A stretch of 64,000 nt of DNA from an uncultured Eubacteriales bacterium (lineage in GTDB: Bacteria > Bacillota > Clostridia > Lachnospirales > Lachnospiraceae): assembly GCA_949284175.1 (NCBI GenBank), contig CASDVE010000011.1, positions 1 to 64,000 of the forward strand. The letters run 5' to 3'. Below the pieces are notes generated by a model. It had not been told where the DNA came from, searched no databases, and worked only from the letters and a program-made list of their open reading frames with translations. The position numbers were made by a program, and so were the translations under genes. This document shows positions 27,212-36,039 of the stretch, one piece after another (position 1 is the stretch's first letter; each line of letters begins with the position of its first letter).

Positions 27212-28384
27212 ATGTTAGGAAATTTTGTATTTTCAAACCCAACAAAATTATATTTTGGAGAAAATTCATTGGAGTATTTAAATGAGGAGTTACCAAAATA
27301 CGGTAAAAATGTACAGCTTATATATGGAGGTGGTTCCATTAAGAAAAATGGAATCTACGATAAAGTTGTTGCAATCTTAAAATCAAATGGGAAAACCATT
27401 ATTGAGGATGGTGGGGTTATGCCAAATCCTACTGTGGAAAAACTGTATGAAGGTTGTAACATCGCACGAGAAGGAAAGGTAGATTTTATTTTAGCAGTAG
27501 GAGGCGGTTCTTGCTGTGACTATGCAAAAGCCGTATCGATCTCCGCTTATTGTAAAGAAGATCCTTGGGAAAAATATTATTTAAAATATGAAGATGTAGA
27601 TGCCGATACAAAAATTATTCCTGTTGGGTGTGTGCTTACCATGGTTGGAACTGGTTCTGAAATGAATGGAGGTGCAGTTATTACCAATCATGAAAGCAAA
27701 CTAAAAATTGGTCATATTTTTGGAGAACGAGTTTTTCCTAAGTTTGCAATTCTAGATCCAACATTTACTTATTCCTTACCAAAGTATCAGATGGTGGCTG
27801 GATTTTATGATATTATGAACCATATTACAGAACAATATTTTTCAGGAGAAGATGATAATACTTCGGATTATATTATGGAAGGATTAATGCGTTCTTTAAT
27901 TCATAGTTCTAAAATTGCCATCAAAGATCCAGAAAACTATGAAGCGAGAAGTAACATTATGTGGACGGCTACATGGGCATTGAATACACTGGTTGCCATG
28001 GGAAAATCAACCGACTGGATGGTACATATGCTTGGGCAAGCGGTAGGGGCTTACACCGATGCTACTCATGGAATGACACTTTCTGCGGTTTCTTTACCTT
28101 ACTATCGCTATATTATGCCTTATGGTCTTGCGAAATTCAAACGGTTTGCAGAAAATGTATGGAACGTGAATCCGAATGGAAAAACGGACGAAGAAATAGC
28201 CAAAGAAGGCTTAAATGCTATGGAAGCATGGATGAAAGAAATTGGCGTTGTTATGAACATTAAGGAACTTGGTGTGACAGAAGACATGTTAGATGGACTT
28301 GTAAAAGCCACACTAGTAATGGAAGGGGGATATAAAGTTTTAACACCAGATGAAATCCGTTACATATTCAAAGAGAGTATGTAA
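27212..28384 (+). CDS. Iron-containing alcohol dehydrogenase (butanol dehydrogenase-like)
   Basis: The 390-residue enzyme reduces aldehydes or oxidises alcohols with NAD(P)H. The nucleotide-binding GGGSIKKNG and AVGGGSCCDYAKA motifs are in the N-terminal half. The iron ligands of the C-terminal helical domain are visible as Asp and His in FYDIMNHITEQYF, then VHMLGQ and DATHGMTLS. It resembles the YugJ/BdhA group. AAGGAG precedes the ATG. The MerR-type promoter upstream and the MerR-flavin reductase fusion 32 bases downstream suggest induction by a toxic or redox-active compound. Confidence 0.92.
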   Translation: MLGNFVFSNPTKLYFGENSLEYLNEELPKYGKNVQLIYGGGSIKKNGIYDKVVAILKSNGKTIIEDGGVMPNPTVEKLYEGCNIAREGKVDFILAVGGGSCCDYAKAVSISAYCKEDPWEKYYLKYEDVDADTKIIPVGCVLTMVGTGSEMNGGAVITNHESKLKIGHIFGERVFPKFAILDPTFTYSLPKYQMVAGFYDIMNHITEQYFSGEDDNTSDYIMEGLMRSLIHSSKIAIKDPENYEARSNIMWTATWALNTLVAMGKSTDWMVHMLGQAVGAYTDATHGMTLSAVSLPYYRYIMPYGLAKFKRFAENVWNVNPNGKTDEEIAKEGLNAMEAWMKEIGVVMNIKELGVTEDMLDGLVKATLVMEGGYKVLTPDEIRYIFKESM

Positions 28385-28416
28385 AAAGGGAGCCTAGTAA
28401 AAAGGACGTGTGATAT

Positions 28417-29373
28417 ATGACAATAAAAGAAGTATCGGAGCGAACAGGCATATCCATCGATAATCTACGCTATTATGAAAGAATAGGTCTTATTCCACCG
28501 ATTCCTAGAAATAAATCGGGGATTCGAGATTATGACGAAATTGCCATTCATTGGATTACATTTGTTTTGAAGTTTAAAAAAGCGGGTGCTTCTTTAGAAG
28601 CGATTATCGAATATATCAAATTAGCAACCTCTGAGCAGGATTCAAAAGAAGCAAGGAGAGCTATTTTATTTGAAATACAAGAGGATCTTCATAATCGTAT
28701 CGATAAATTAACGGCTTGTTTGGAAATGATCGATTATAAAATTGAAAATTTTGATAATCTATGTGATCCGATTACACAAAAAATGATTGAAGAGTGGAAA
28801 TCTAAGAAAGAAGGGAATAGCATGAAAAAAGATTTAGGATCTGTGTTGGGGCTATATCCAACGCCTTTAGTTGTAGTAGGAGCTATGGTAAATGGAAAAG
28901 CAAACTGGTTGCTTGTAGGACATTTAGGAATTATGGGGCATGATCATATTATGGTAAGCCTTTCAAAATCCCATTATACAAACCAAGGGATTAAGGAAAC
29001 AAAGGCTTTGTCAGTGAATATTGTTGATGAGAGTTGGTTAGACAAAGCGGATTATGTAGGATGTGTTAGTGGAAATAAAACGGATAAATCCAATGTGTTC
29101 CGTTTTTATATCGGAGAAACAGGTGCTCCAATGATAGAGGAAGCAAAACTTAGCATGGAATGTACCGTAACCGATAATTATGAAACAAATGGATTCGATA
29201 ATTTCATTTTGGAAATTAGTCATACATTTGCAGAAGAGAGTATATTAAATGAAGTTGGAAAAATTGACTATGAGAAATTAAAACCAATTCTATTTGAAAT
29301 GCCAAATTATACGTATTTAAAAACAGGCGAAACCATTGCAAAATGTATGGCTCTAGGAAAAAATATAGAATAA
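28417..29373 (+). CDS. MerR regulator fused to a flavin reductase-like domain
   Basis: Residues 1-70 are a MerR DNA-binding domain (TIKEVSERTGISIDNLRYYE, RIGLIPP, GIRDYDE). A helical dimerisation arm follows to about residue 130. From Met136 the protein is a flavin reductase/split-barrel domain (MKKDLGSVLGLYPTPLVVVG, GIMGHDHIMVSLSKSHYTN, ALSVNIVDESWL, GKIDYEKLKPILF). Both halves are usually separate proteins. ATG 28822, at the junction, is preceded by AAGGG, so the reductase could also be made alone. The fusion suggests that flavin or substrate binding is sensed directly. It lies just after the dehydrogenase with the MerR promoter. Confidence 0.85.
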   Translation: MTIKEVSERTGISIDNLRYYERIGLIPPIPRNKSGIRDYDEIAIHWITFVLKFKKAGASLEAIIEYIKLATSEQDSKEARRAILFEIQEDLHNRIDKLTACLEMIDYKIENFDNLCDPITQKMIEEWKSKKEGNSMKKDLGSVLGLYPTPLVVVGAMVNGKANWLLVGHLGIMGHDHIMVSLSKSHYTNQGIKETKALSVNIVDESWLDKADYVGCVSGNKTDKSNVFRFYIGETGAPMIEEAKLSMECTVTDNYETNGFDNFILEISHTFAEESILNEVGKIDYEKLKPILFEMPNYTYLKTGETIAKCMALGKNIE

Positions 29374-29381
29374 TAAGCCAT

Positions 29382-29425
29382 AACAAGCCCGTACAAGCAC
29401 TACGCTTTGGATGGGCTTGTTTTAT
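29382..29425 (+). terminator. Terminator after the MerR fusion gene
   Basis: AACAAGCCC and GGGCTTGTTTT form a 9-bp stem closing a roughly 22-base loop, followed by a short U run. Confidence 0.8.
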
Positions 29426-29521
29426 AATGGAGTTTTTTCATTTTTTTATGTAGATGATAAACATAACATTGTGATGGCAGGTAAGATATTTCATAGTTTA
29501 TATCTATTCAAAGTTATAATA

Positions 29522-29539
29522 TATAAGTATTTGATATTG
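29522..29539 (+). promoter_or_regulatory. Candidate LysR box, copy 3
   Basis: ATATAAGTATTTGATATT is identical to the 18-mer at 24198-24215 and one base different from that beside lysR at 26745. It lies about 90 bases before the DUF3737 gene. Confidence 0.5.
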
Positions 29540-29626
29540 GAATATTCGTTTGATAAGATCAAGATAGAAAGAGAAATAAGAGTCAAAAACAATGGATAGA
29601 AGGAATCGTAAAAGGAGGAAAATCAA

Positions 29627-30505
29627 ATGAAAGCAATGAAAGAAGTCAATCAGGAATATTTAACAGGAGAACGTCCACTTTTTCATGGGGAAAATCTAAG
29701 AATTAACGATACGATTTTTACTAATGGAGAATCTCCATTAAAAGAAAGTAACAACATTGAATTAAATGGGAGTATGTTTCAATGGAAATATCCATTGTGG
29801 TACAGTAAAAATATTGTGGCAAACAATTGCACATGGTTTGAGATGGCTCGTGCTGGTGTGTGGTATACCGATCATCTAGTTGTAAAAGATGCAGTAATTG
29901 AAGCACCAAAGAATTTTCGACGCTGTCATGAAATTTCTCTTATCAATACCACTCTTCCAAATGCAGCGGAAACATTGTGGCACTGTGATGGTGTTATTCT
30001 AGAACAAGTATCTGCCAAAGGAGATTATTTTGCTATGAATAGCAAGAATATGAAGATTAAAGATTTTCAACTTGTAGGAAATTACTCTTTTGACGGAGCT
30101 AGTAATGTAGAAATCCATAACGCAAAACTTTTATCAAAGGACGCCTTTTGGAATAGTGAAAATGTAACGGTTTATGATTCGTTTATCTCAGGAGAATATT
30201 TAGGATGGAATGCAAAAAACTTGACGCTGATCAATTGTACTATCGAAAGTCTTCAAGGAATGTGTTATATCGAAAATCTCGTTATGAGAAATTGTAAACT
30301 ATTAAATACGACGTTAGCCTTTGAATATTCTACGGTAGATGTTGAAGTTTGTGGAAAGATTGACAGTGTTATGAATCCTTCTTCTGGTATTATTCGAGCA
30401 GATGCCATAAAAGAGCTTATTATGGAAAAAGATAAGATCGATCCAAAGAAGACACAAATTATATGCCAAAAAATTGGGAACGAAAAAGATCATATATGTG
30501 CATAA
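29627..30505 (+). CDS. DUF3737 family protein, right-handed beta-helix
   Basis: The 292-residue protein shows the repeating short strands of a parallel beta-helix: DTIFTNGESPLKESNNIEL, MFQWKYPLWYSKNIV and WNSENVTVYDSFISGEYLG. The Y-L-T-G-E-R-P-L-F beginning and the sequence TLWHCDGV are characteristic of the DUF3737 family, which is widespread in gut anaerobes and has no known activity. There is no signal peptide, so it is cytoplasmic. AAAGGAGG precedes the start. A copy of the putative LysR box lies upstream. Confidence 0.88.
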   Translation: MKAMKEVNQEYLTGERPLFHGENLRINDTIFTNGESPLKESNNIELNGSMFQWKYPLWYSKNIVANNCTWFEMARAGVWYTDHLVVKDAVIEAPKNFRRCHEISLINTTLPNAAETLWHCDGVILEQVSAKGDYFAMNSKNMKIKDFQLVGNYSFDGASNVEIHNAKLLSKDAFWNSENVTVYDSFISGEYLGWNAKNLTLINCTIESLQGMCYIENLVMRNCKLLNTTLAFEYSTVDVEVCGKIDSVMNPSSGIIRADAIKELIMEKDKIDPKKTQIICQKIGNEKDHICA

Positions 30506-30620
30506 CAACTTCTCTTTGATAAAATTAGATAAAATATTTGGCTCTGTCTTGTTTTTATTTGGTGCAGTAGTTTTAGCAGAAGTTTTAATGTAGGCAGTCG
30601 TTATAAGAGGTGGTTATTTC

Positions 30621-31172
30621 ATGAAAAAAACAATATTTATGCTGTTAGCAAGTCTTCTATTATTGGTAGGATGCGGTACAACAGCAGAAGAAAGTGGACA
30701 ATCTTCTTCTGAACAAGAAACTAATTCTACAATACAAGAAATTGATTCTACGATACAAGAAAATAATTCTACAATCGTAGAATCTGTGGGAAATAAGGAA
30801 GAAGACATGCAGATTCGAATAGTAGATAAGCAAGGGAATGAAATCCTTTTTCAGCTCAATGATAGTTCTGCATCTAAGACATTATATGAACAACTTCCAC
30901 TTTCAGTAGAGATAGAAAATTATAGTGACAATGAGAAAATATTTTATCCTCCAGAACCATTAGATACGAGTGATACGCCTTTGGCAAAAGGGCCAAAAGG
31001 AATCCTGACATACTATGAACCATGGGAAGATGTTGCTATTTTTTATGACGAATGTACTGGAGCCAGCGGGCTTTATATGCTTGGAGAGACCATATCAGGA
31101 GAAGAACAAATTGAAAGCCTGAGTGGTGAAGTAGAAATTGAGCAGGTAAAGAAAGAAGTTGAGGGACAATGA
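30621..31172 (+). CDS. Lipoprotein with cyclophilin-like domain
   Basis: The signal peptide ends in the lipobox LLVGC with the lipidated Cys at about residue 18. A flexible Ser/Thr/Glu linker, encoded by a 21-bp tandem repeat, joins it to a cyclophilin-like domain (MQIRIVDKQGNEILFQL, LYEQLPLSVEIENYSDNEK, GPKGILTYYEPWEDVAIFY). The domain is related to that in the exported protein at 24357. These domains accompany LysR-controlled redox genes in many Clostridia; ligand unknown. AAGAGGTGG precedes the start. The PatB-like gene follows after about 60 bases. Confidence 0.75.
   Translation: MKKTIFMLLASLLLLVGCGTTAEESGQSSSEQETNSTIQEIDSTIQENNSTIVESVGNKEEDMQIRIVDKQGNEILFQLNDSSASKTLYEQLPLSVEIENYSDNEKIFYPPEPLDTSDTPLAKGPKGILTYYEPWEDVAIFYDECTGASGLYMLGETISGEEQIESLSGEVEIEQVKKEVEGQ
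30723..30785 (+). repeat. 21-bp tandem repeat, three units, within the lipoprotein linker
   Basis: Three consecutive 21-base units, beginning AATTCTACAATACAAG, GATTCTACGATACAAG and AATTCTACAATCG, encode the protein repeats NSTIQEI, DSTIQEN and NSTIVES. Being a multiple of three, unit number can change without a frameshift. Confidence 0.85.
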
Positions 31173-31235
31173 GCATAAACAGAAATCTATAGTTTTTGGT
31201 GTTTATAGTTCATTCGGAAAGGAGAAGAAATAAAG

Positions 31236-32414
31236 ATGAAAGAAACCTTTGATAAGCAAGTGAATCGGAGAAATACAGGTTCTCTGAAATGGGAAGTTTC
31301 AGAAGGAGAACTACCAATGTGGGTAGCAGATATGGACTTTGAAACAGCACAAAATATTATAGAGGCTATTCAAAAGAGAGCAAAACAGGGGGTGTTTGGT
31401 TATACTGTGATAACAGGGGAATGGTATCAGGCTTATCAAAAATGGTGGAGAGAACGTCACAATTTTGAGATTCAGAAGGAATGGCTATTGTTTTGTACGG
31501 GAGTAGTTCCTGCTATTTCAAGCATTGTAAGAAAAATGACGACTGTGGGAGAAAATATTGTAGTTATGACACCTGTCTACAATATCTTTTTTAACTCCAT
31601 TTTAAACAATGGAAGAAACGTATTAGAAAATAAGTTAAAATATGAAAAAGGGATCTATTCTATTGATTTTGAAGATTTGGAAGAAAAATTAGCAAATCCA
31701 CAAACTTCTATGTTAATTCTTTGCAATCCTCATAATCCGATAGGAAAAATATGGGACAAAGAGGAATTAGAAAAAATTGGAAGTCTATGCAATCAATATC
31801 ATGTCCTTGTGCTATCAGATGAAATCCATTGTGATATTACAAAACCGGATTGTGAGTATATTCCGTTTGCCTCAATATCCAAAGAATGTCGGGACAATAG
31901 TATTACTTGCGTTGCCCCTAAAAAGGCATTTAACCTTGCTGGTATCCAAACATCTGCGGTTGTTGTGCCCAATGAATTCCTGAGAAATAAGGTGAATCGA
32001 GGGTTGAATACGGATGAGGTGGCAGAACCAAATGTATTTGCCACAATTGCTTCCATCGAAGCATTTGAGCATGGAGAAGAATGGCTAGAGGAACTACAAG
32101 AATATGTATGGGAAAATAGAAAGTATGCAGAACAATTCATAGAAAAAGAAATAAAAGGGATTCATGCGGTACCTGCAAAAGCAACCTATCTGTTATGGAT
32201 TGACTGTCGGGAACTAATCGGAGATTCTTCTGAATTATGCGATTTTATAAGAAGTTATAGTGGACTTTATTTATCCGATGGCAGAGAATATCGAAATGGG
32301 GATGGATTTCTTCGAATGAATTTAGCGTGTCCAAAAGAACGGGTAAAAGATGGATTAGAACGATTGAAAAAAAGTATTGTAGCATATGAAGAATGGGTGT
32401 GTAAAAGATGTTGA
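31236..32414 (+). CDS. PatB/MalY-type C-S lyase (aminotransferase fold)
   Basis: The 392-residue PLP enzyme is of the MalY/PatB group, which cleaves cystathionine or cysteine conjugates. ELPMWVADMDFE near the N-terminus is a hallmark of that group. The internal aldimine lysine lies in APKKAFNLAGIQTS. CNPHNPIGKIW and LSDEIHCDI are the conserved PLP-pocket segments. AAAGGAG precedes the start. A role in sulfur-amino-acid use or thiol detoxification is inferred from its neighbours. A copy of the dispersed hairpin repeat follows immediately. Confidence 0.9.
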   Translation: MKETFDKQVNRRNTGSLKWEVSEGELPMWVADMDFETAQNIIEAIQKRAKQGVFGYTVITGEWYQAYQKWWRERHNFEIQKEWLLFCTGVVPAISSIVRKMTTVGENIVVMTPVYNIFFNSILNNGRNVLENKLKYEKGIYSIDFEDLEEKLANPQTSMLILCNPHNPIGKIWDKEELEKIGSLCNQYHVLVLSDEIHCDITKPDCEYIPFASISKECRDNSITCVAPKKAFNLAGIQTSAVVVPNEFLRNKVNRGLNTDEVAEPNVFATIASIEAFEHGEEWLEELQEYVWENRKYAEQFIEKEIKGIHAVPAKATYLLWIDCRELIGDSSELCDFIRSYSGLYLSDGREYRNGDGFLRMNLACPKERVKDGLERLKKSIVAYEEWVCKRC

Positions 32415-32466
32415 CGCCCCTCGCAAACGTGAGAAACTCGCATAGCGTGTTTCTCATCGTTTATGT
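32411..32466 (+). repeat. Dispersed intergenic hairpin repeat, copy B
   Basis: TTGACGCCCCTCG, then CGTGAGAAACTCGCATAGCG and TGTTTCTCATCGTTTATG match the core of copies C and D with several substitutions. It separates the convergent patB-like and lysR genes and overlaps both ends. Confidence 0.65.
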
Positions 32467-33366
32467 TAACTCAAAATTGTTTTGAATATCTTGTATTCGG
32501 TTAACAAATTTTTGTACATCTTCTGGTGGATCCAGTGCATATAGCAAACCGTAAGGAATGCTGTAATCCCAGTTTACTGGAATTGTGACAAGGGCAGGAT
32601 GCACTTCTTTCCAACATTCTAATGTGAGCAACACATTTTTTGTTTCGGCACAACGGTTAAAAACAGATATATCATAAAAATGTGGGGTATCTTCAATTTG
32701 GATTGCAGGATGGTTTCTTTTTAGATCATTTCGTATAAAATCATTTACACCGGAATCGCCTTCTGCTACCATCATCAGAGTTTCTCCGTATAAATCAGAA
32801 ATTTCAAGTCGGTCTTTTTTTGCAAGATGATGTTCTCTGGATACAGCACACATTTTTTTATAACGCCCAAGAGGAAGCATATGGCATTTATTTAGCCACA
32901 TTTTAGAATCGCAAACTCCAACTAAAAAGTCAAATTTTTTTCCAAGTTGTGCAATCTCGGAAAGGATTCCTTCATGGTTGTCCTCAAAGGGAACTAAGTG
33001 GAGTTTATAATTTGGAAAATCTCGACTGGTCTGATACCACAGATCCATAAAAGGTTTTGCAGGATTTAGCATAGAAGTGCCAACACAGAAGATACGATCA
33101 TTATTTTCCATGGCTTGTTTTGCATTTTCAATGGAGCGTTTGGAATATTCAAATAAAAACTTTGCATCTTTGTAAATGACTTCTCCAGCTGGTGTGGGAC
33201 GAACGCCATGGGAAGTCCGTTCTAAAAGTTTCAGATCAAGATGTTTTTCCAATGCGTTGATTTGTTTCATAACAGCTGTGGGAGAAATAAATAGAATTTC
33301 TGCTGCTTTTGTAAAACTGCCACAGTCTATGACACAGACAAAAGATGTAAGTTGATAGTTAAACAC
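32461..33366 (-). CDS. LysR-family regulator of the redox operon
   Basis: The N-terminal winged helix reads FNYQLTSFVCVIDCGSFTKA, AEILFISPTAVMKQINALEK and HLDLKLLERTSHGVRPT. The rest is a LysR effector domain. At 301 residues it is complete. It is transcribed divergently from the flavodoxin gene at 33480 with about 110 bases between them, the classical arrangement for a LysR activator and its target operon (33480-36985). AGGTGATG precedes its start on the minus strand. Effector unknown; a quinone, aldehyde or disulfide would fit the targets. Confidence 0.9.
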   Translation of the reverse strand: MFNYQLTSFVCVIDCGSFTKAAEILFISPTAVMKQINALEKHLDLKLLERTSHGVRPTPAGEVIYKDAKFLFEYSKRSIENAKQAMENNDRIFCVGTSMLNPAKPFMDLWYQTSRDFPNYKLHLVPFEDNHEGILSEIAQLGKKFDFLVGVCDSKMWLNKCHMLPLGRYKKMCAVSREHHLAKKDRLEISDLYGETLMMVAEGDSGVNDFIRNDLKRNHPAIQIEDTPHFYDISVFNRCAETKNVLLTLECWKEVHPALVTIPVNWDYSIPYGLLYALDPPEDVQKFVNRIQDIQNNFELT

Positions 33367-33479
33367 AGTGCATCACCTCGTATAAACTTTAAGTTAATAC
33401 TAAAATAACATATAGGAGATTCCATGTCAAGAAAAGCAGGTCTATAATAAGGATAGGAACTAAGAAAGGAGGAGTATAT

Positions 33480-33986
33480 ATGGCGGAGCTGATTGCCTAT
33501 TTTTCCAGAAGACATGAAAATTATGTGAATGGAGTTATTCGCGATTTAAAAACGGGCAATACAGAGGTGGTTGCCAGTATGATCCAACAGTTGACAGGAG
33601 CTGATATATTTCGGATTGAACCGATTCAGGAATATTCCAGAAATTATAATGAGTGTATTGCACAGGCACAGGCGGATCAGCGTCGAGGTGCCAGACCACA
33701 GTTAAAGCAGTATCCAGAAAGTTTGGAAAACTACAACACGATTTATCTTGGATATCCTAATTATTGGAGCACTATGCCAATGGCAGTATTTACTTTTTTA
33801 GAACATTTTGATTTTACAGGAAAAACGATCAGACCTTTTTGTACCCATGAGGGAAGCGGATTAGGAGCAAGTGAAAAAGATATTAGGCGAATCTGTATTG
33901 GTGCAAAGATCGAGAAGGGGTTGGCAATTTATGGAGGTAGTGTAAGTAGCTCTGAAACGATCATTCGGGAATGGCTTAAAGAATAA
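33480..33986 (+). CDS. Flavodoxin-like protein
   Basis: The 168-residue protein is a Flavodoxin_4-type domain. The phosphate-binding segment after LIAYFSRRHEN is changed relative to the usual T/S-G-N/T-T loop, replaced by ENYVNGVIRDLKTGNTEVVA. GYPNYWSTMPMAVFTFLEHF, and CTHEGSGLGAS near residue 120, are conserved isoalloxazine-contacting segments. It is likely an FMN-dependent electron carrier or small reductase. It is the first gene of the operon opposite lysR, with AGGAGG before the ATG. Confidence 0.85.
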   Translation: MAELIAYFSRRHENYVNGVIRDLKTGNTEVVASMIQQLTGADIFRIEPIQEYSRNYNECIAQAQADQRRGARPQLKQYPESLENYNTIYLGYPNYWSTMPMAVFTFLEHFDFTGKTIRPFCTHEGSGLGASEKDIRRICIGAKIEKGLAIYGGSVSSSETIIREWLKE

Positions 33987-34019
33987 CAGATAAAATTAAC
34001 ATAGAGGAGGTTAAAGAAC

Positions 34020-34877
34020 ATGATTTTTGAAGAAACATATACTCTTTCAAATGGAGTAAAAATTCCGAAACTAGGATTAGGAACATGGTTTATTGCTGAT
34101 GATCAAGTGGCAGCAGCGATAGGGAGTGCTGTAAAGCTAGGCTATCGTCACATTGACACAGCACAGGCTTATGAAAACGAGAGGGGTGTGGGTGAAGGAA
34201 TCCGCAGTTGTGGCGTGTCTAGGAAAGAACTGTTTATCACTACAAAGCTGGCAGCAGAGATAAAAACATATGAGGAAGCGATAAAAGCAATTGATGGCTC
34301 TTTAGAAAAGTTGGGGATCGACTACATTGACTTGATGTTAATTCACAGTCCACAGCCTTGGAATGATTTTCGGGGCGGGGATTACGCGGAAGGAAATCGG
34401 GAAGCATGGAGGGCATTGGAGGATGCTTATAAGGTAGGAAAACTTAGAGCAATCGGTGTTTCTAATTTCAAAGAACAGGATATTGAAAATATTCTTTCCT
34501 CCTGCACCGTTGCACCGATGGTGAATCAGCTTTTAGTCCATATCGGAAATACACCTATAAAATTGATGGAATATTGTCGCCAGAAAGATATTTTGGTTGA
34601 GGCATATTCTCCTGTGGCTCATGGAGAAATTTTAAAAAGTCCAGAAGTTGCTACAATAGCTGAAAAATATCAGGTGACAGTTCCACAGCTTTGTATTCGT
34701 TATGATTTACAGCTTGGCACAGTGCCTCTTCCAAAGACTTCCAATCCAAAGCATATGAGTGATAATACAAAAGTTGATTTTATGATTTCCGATGAAGACA
34801 TGGAAATACTCAAGCAGATGAAACCACTAAAGAATTATGGAGAATTTAGCAAATTTCCAGTATTCAGCGGAAAATAA
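34020..34877 (+). CDS. Aldo/keto reductase
   Basis: The catalytic tetrad of the family can be read in order: Asp and Tyr in YRHIDTAQAYENE, Lys in FITTKLAAE, and His in YIDLMLIHSPQPW. The C-terminal NADPH-binding part has VPLPKTSNPKHMSDN. The 285 residues are typical of the 2,5-diketogluconate reductase/YtbE group, which reduces a wide range of aldehydes and ketones. AGGAGG precedes the start. It is the second gene of the LysR-linked operon. Confidence 0.93.
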   Translation: MIFEETYTLSNGVKIPKLGLGTWFIADDQVAAAIGSAVKLGYRHIDTAQAYENERGVGEGIRSCGVSRKELFITTKLAAEIKTYEEAIKAIDGSLEKLGIDYIDLMLIHSPQPWNDFRGGDYAEGNREAWRALEDAYKVGKLRAIGVSNFKEQDIENILSSCTVAPMVNQLLVHIGNTPIKLMEYCRQKDILVEAYSPVAHGEILKSPEVATIAEKYQVTVPQLCIRYDLQLGTVPLPKTSNPKHMSDNTKVDFMISDEDMEILKQMKPLKNYGEFSKFPVFSGK

Positions 34878-34896
34878 GATATCGGAGGATATGAAA

Positions 34897-35616
34897 ATGA
34901 ATAGACCTTATATTTTCTGCCATATGATGACTTCTCTTGATGGAAAAATCATGGGCGATTATATGGGAATCTTAGAAGGAGAGCAAGCAGGTAACGTATT
35001 TTATGACATTGCATTTGGAAAGAACTCTTACTATAAACATCAGGGGTGGCTTTCTGGTAGAGTGACAACAGATGATAATTTTACGTTTTATGAAAAACCA
35101 GATCTTGATGAACATGCACTGCCTGTCCCAGAAGGTGATTTTGTCGTGAAATTAGATAAGGCAATGTATTATGTATCTGTTGATCCATCAGGAAAGCTAG
35201 GTTGGAAAAGCAATACCATCACTTATGTGGATACAACCGCTCATGTGTTGGAAATTTTGACAGAACAAGCGAGCAATGCTTATAAAGCTTTTTTGAGAAA
35301 ACTTGGTATTTCTTATATTATTGCAGGTAAAAACAGTCTGGACTATACACTTGCCATGGAAAAACTGAAAACTCTGTTTGGCATTGAAACTTTGATGTTG
35401 GGAGGAGGCGGTGTACTGAATTGGTCATTGATTCAAGCAGGTATGTGTGATGAGATTAGTATAGTTATCGCAGCCGCCGCGGATGGTTCTATGGATACAC
35501 CTTCCCTGTTTTCAGCAAAAGGAAACTTCGCACCTGCAAAGGCAGTTGGTTTTTTGCTGGAAAATGTGGAAGTAAAAGATGGAGGCAGTGTATGGCTACG
35601 TTATAAAGTAAAATAG
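34897..35616 (+). CDS. RibD C-terminal/dihydrofolate reductase-like protein
   Basis: The 239-residue protein begins NRPYIFCHMMTSLDGKI, the substrate strand of RibD-C/DHFR-fold reductases. It continues with YIIAGKNSLDYTLAMEKL, IETLMLGGGGVLNWSLIQAG and DEISIVIAAAADG, the NADPH-binding core. Family members reduce pyrimidine intermediates or act as general NADPH reductases; no riboflavin genes are nearby. The start at 34897 is preferred because GGAGG lies eight bases upstream. A longer frame from 34837 overlaps the preceding gene and an ATG at 34891 is too close to the site. Confidence 0.83.
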   Translation: MNRPYIFCHMMTSLDGKIMGDYMGILEGEQAGNVFYDIAFGKNSYYKHQGWLSGRVTTDDNFTFYEKPDLDEHALPVPEGDFVVKLDKAMYYVSVDPSGKLGWKSNTITYVDTTAHVLEILTEQASNAYKAFLRKLGISYIIAGKNSLDYTLAMEKLKTLFGIETLMLGGGGVLNWSLIQAGMCDEISIVIAAAADGSMDTPSLFSAKGNFAPAKAVGFLLENVEVKDGGSVWLRYKVK

Positions 35617-35628
35617 GAGGAGATTAGA

Positions 35629-36039
35629 ATGAAACCAGAAGAAGTAAGTATTTTCCCAGTTGGGGAAGAGAATGTGGCATTTGGAAAATATTTTGTGGGA
35701 CAGAGTTATTTGAATATGCTCACCACAGAAGGAGTGGCGATTGGCAATGTTACTTTTGAGCCAGGATGTCGGAACAATTGGCATATCCACCATGCGAAAT
35801 CAGGAGGTGGACAGATTCTGTTATGTACAGCAGGACGTGGCTACTATCAGGAATGGGGAAAAGAAGCACAGGAGCTTCACCCTGGTGATGTGGTTATAAT
35901 TCCCGCAGAAGTGAAACATTGGCATGGAGCAGCTTCTGATAGCTGGTTTGCACATCTTGCAGTAGAAGTTCCTGGTGAGGAAACGTCCAACGAATGGTGT
36001 GAAGCTGTTTCAGAGGAAGATTATGGAAAATTAAAATAA
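35629..36039 (+). CDS. Cupin-domain protein
   Basis: The 136-residue single cupin has both motifs: CRNNWHIHHAKSGGGQILLC (His residues of motif 1) and LHPGDVVIIPAEVKHWHGA (His of motif 2). Such small cupins often occur beside carboxymuconolactone decarboxylase-like proteins, as here, and may act as metal-dependent isomerases or peroxide-related enzymes. TAGGAGGAG precedes the ATG. It is the fourth gene of the redox operon. Confidence 0.87.
   Translation: MKPEEVSIFPVGEENVAFGKYFVGQSYLNMLTTEGVAIGNVTFEPGCRNNWHIHHAKSGGGQILLCTAGRGYYQEWGKEAQELHPGDVVIIPAEVKHWHGAASDSWFAHLAVEVPGEETSNEWCEAVSEEDYGKLK

Noticed and set aside
29411..29599. 62-codon plus-strand frame before DUF3737.
   Set aside because: It begins inside a terminator hairpin, has no ribosome binding site and covers the putative LysR box; no recognisable protein features.
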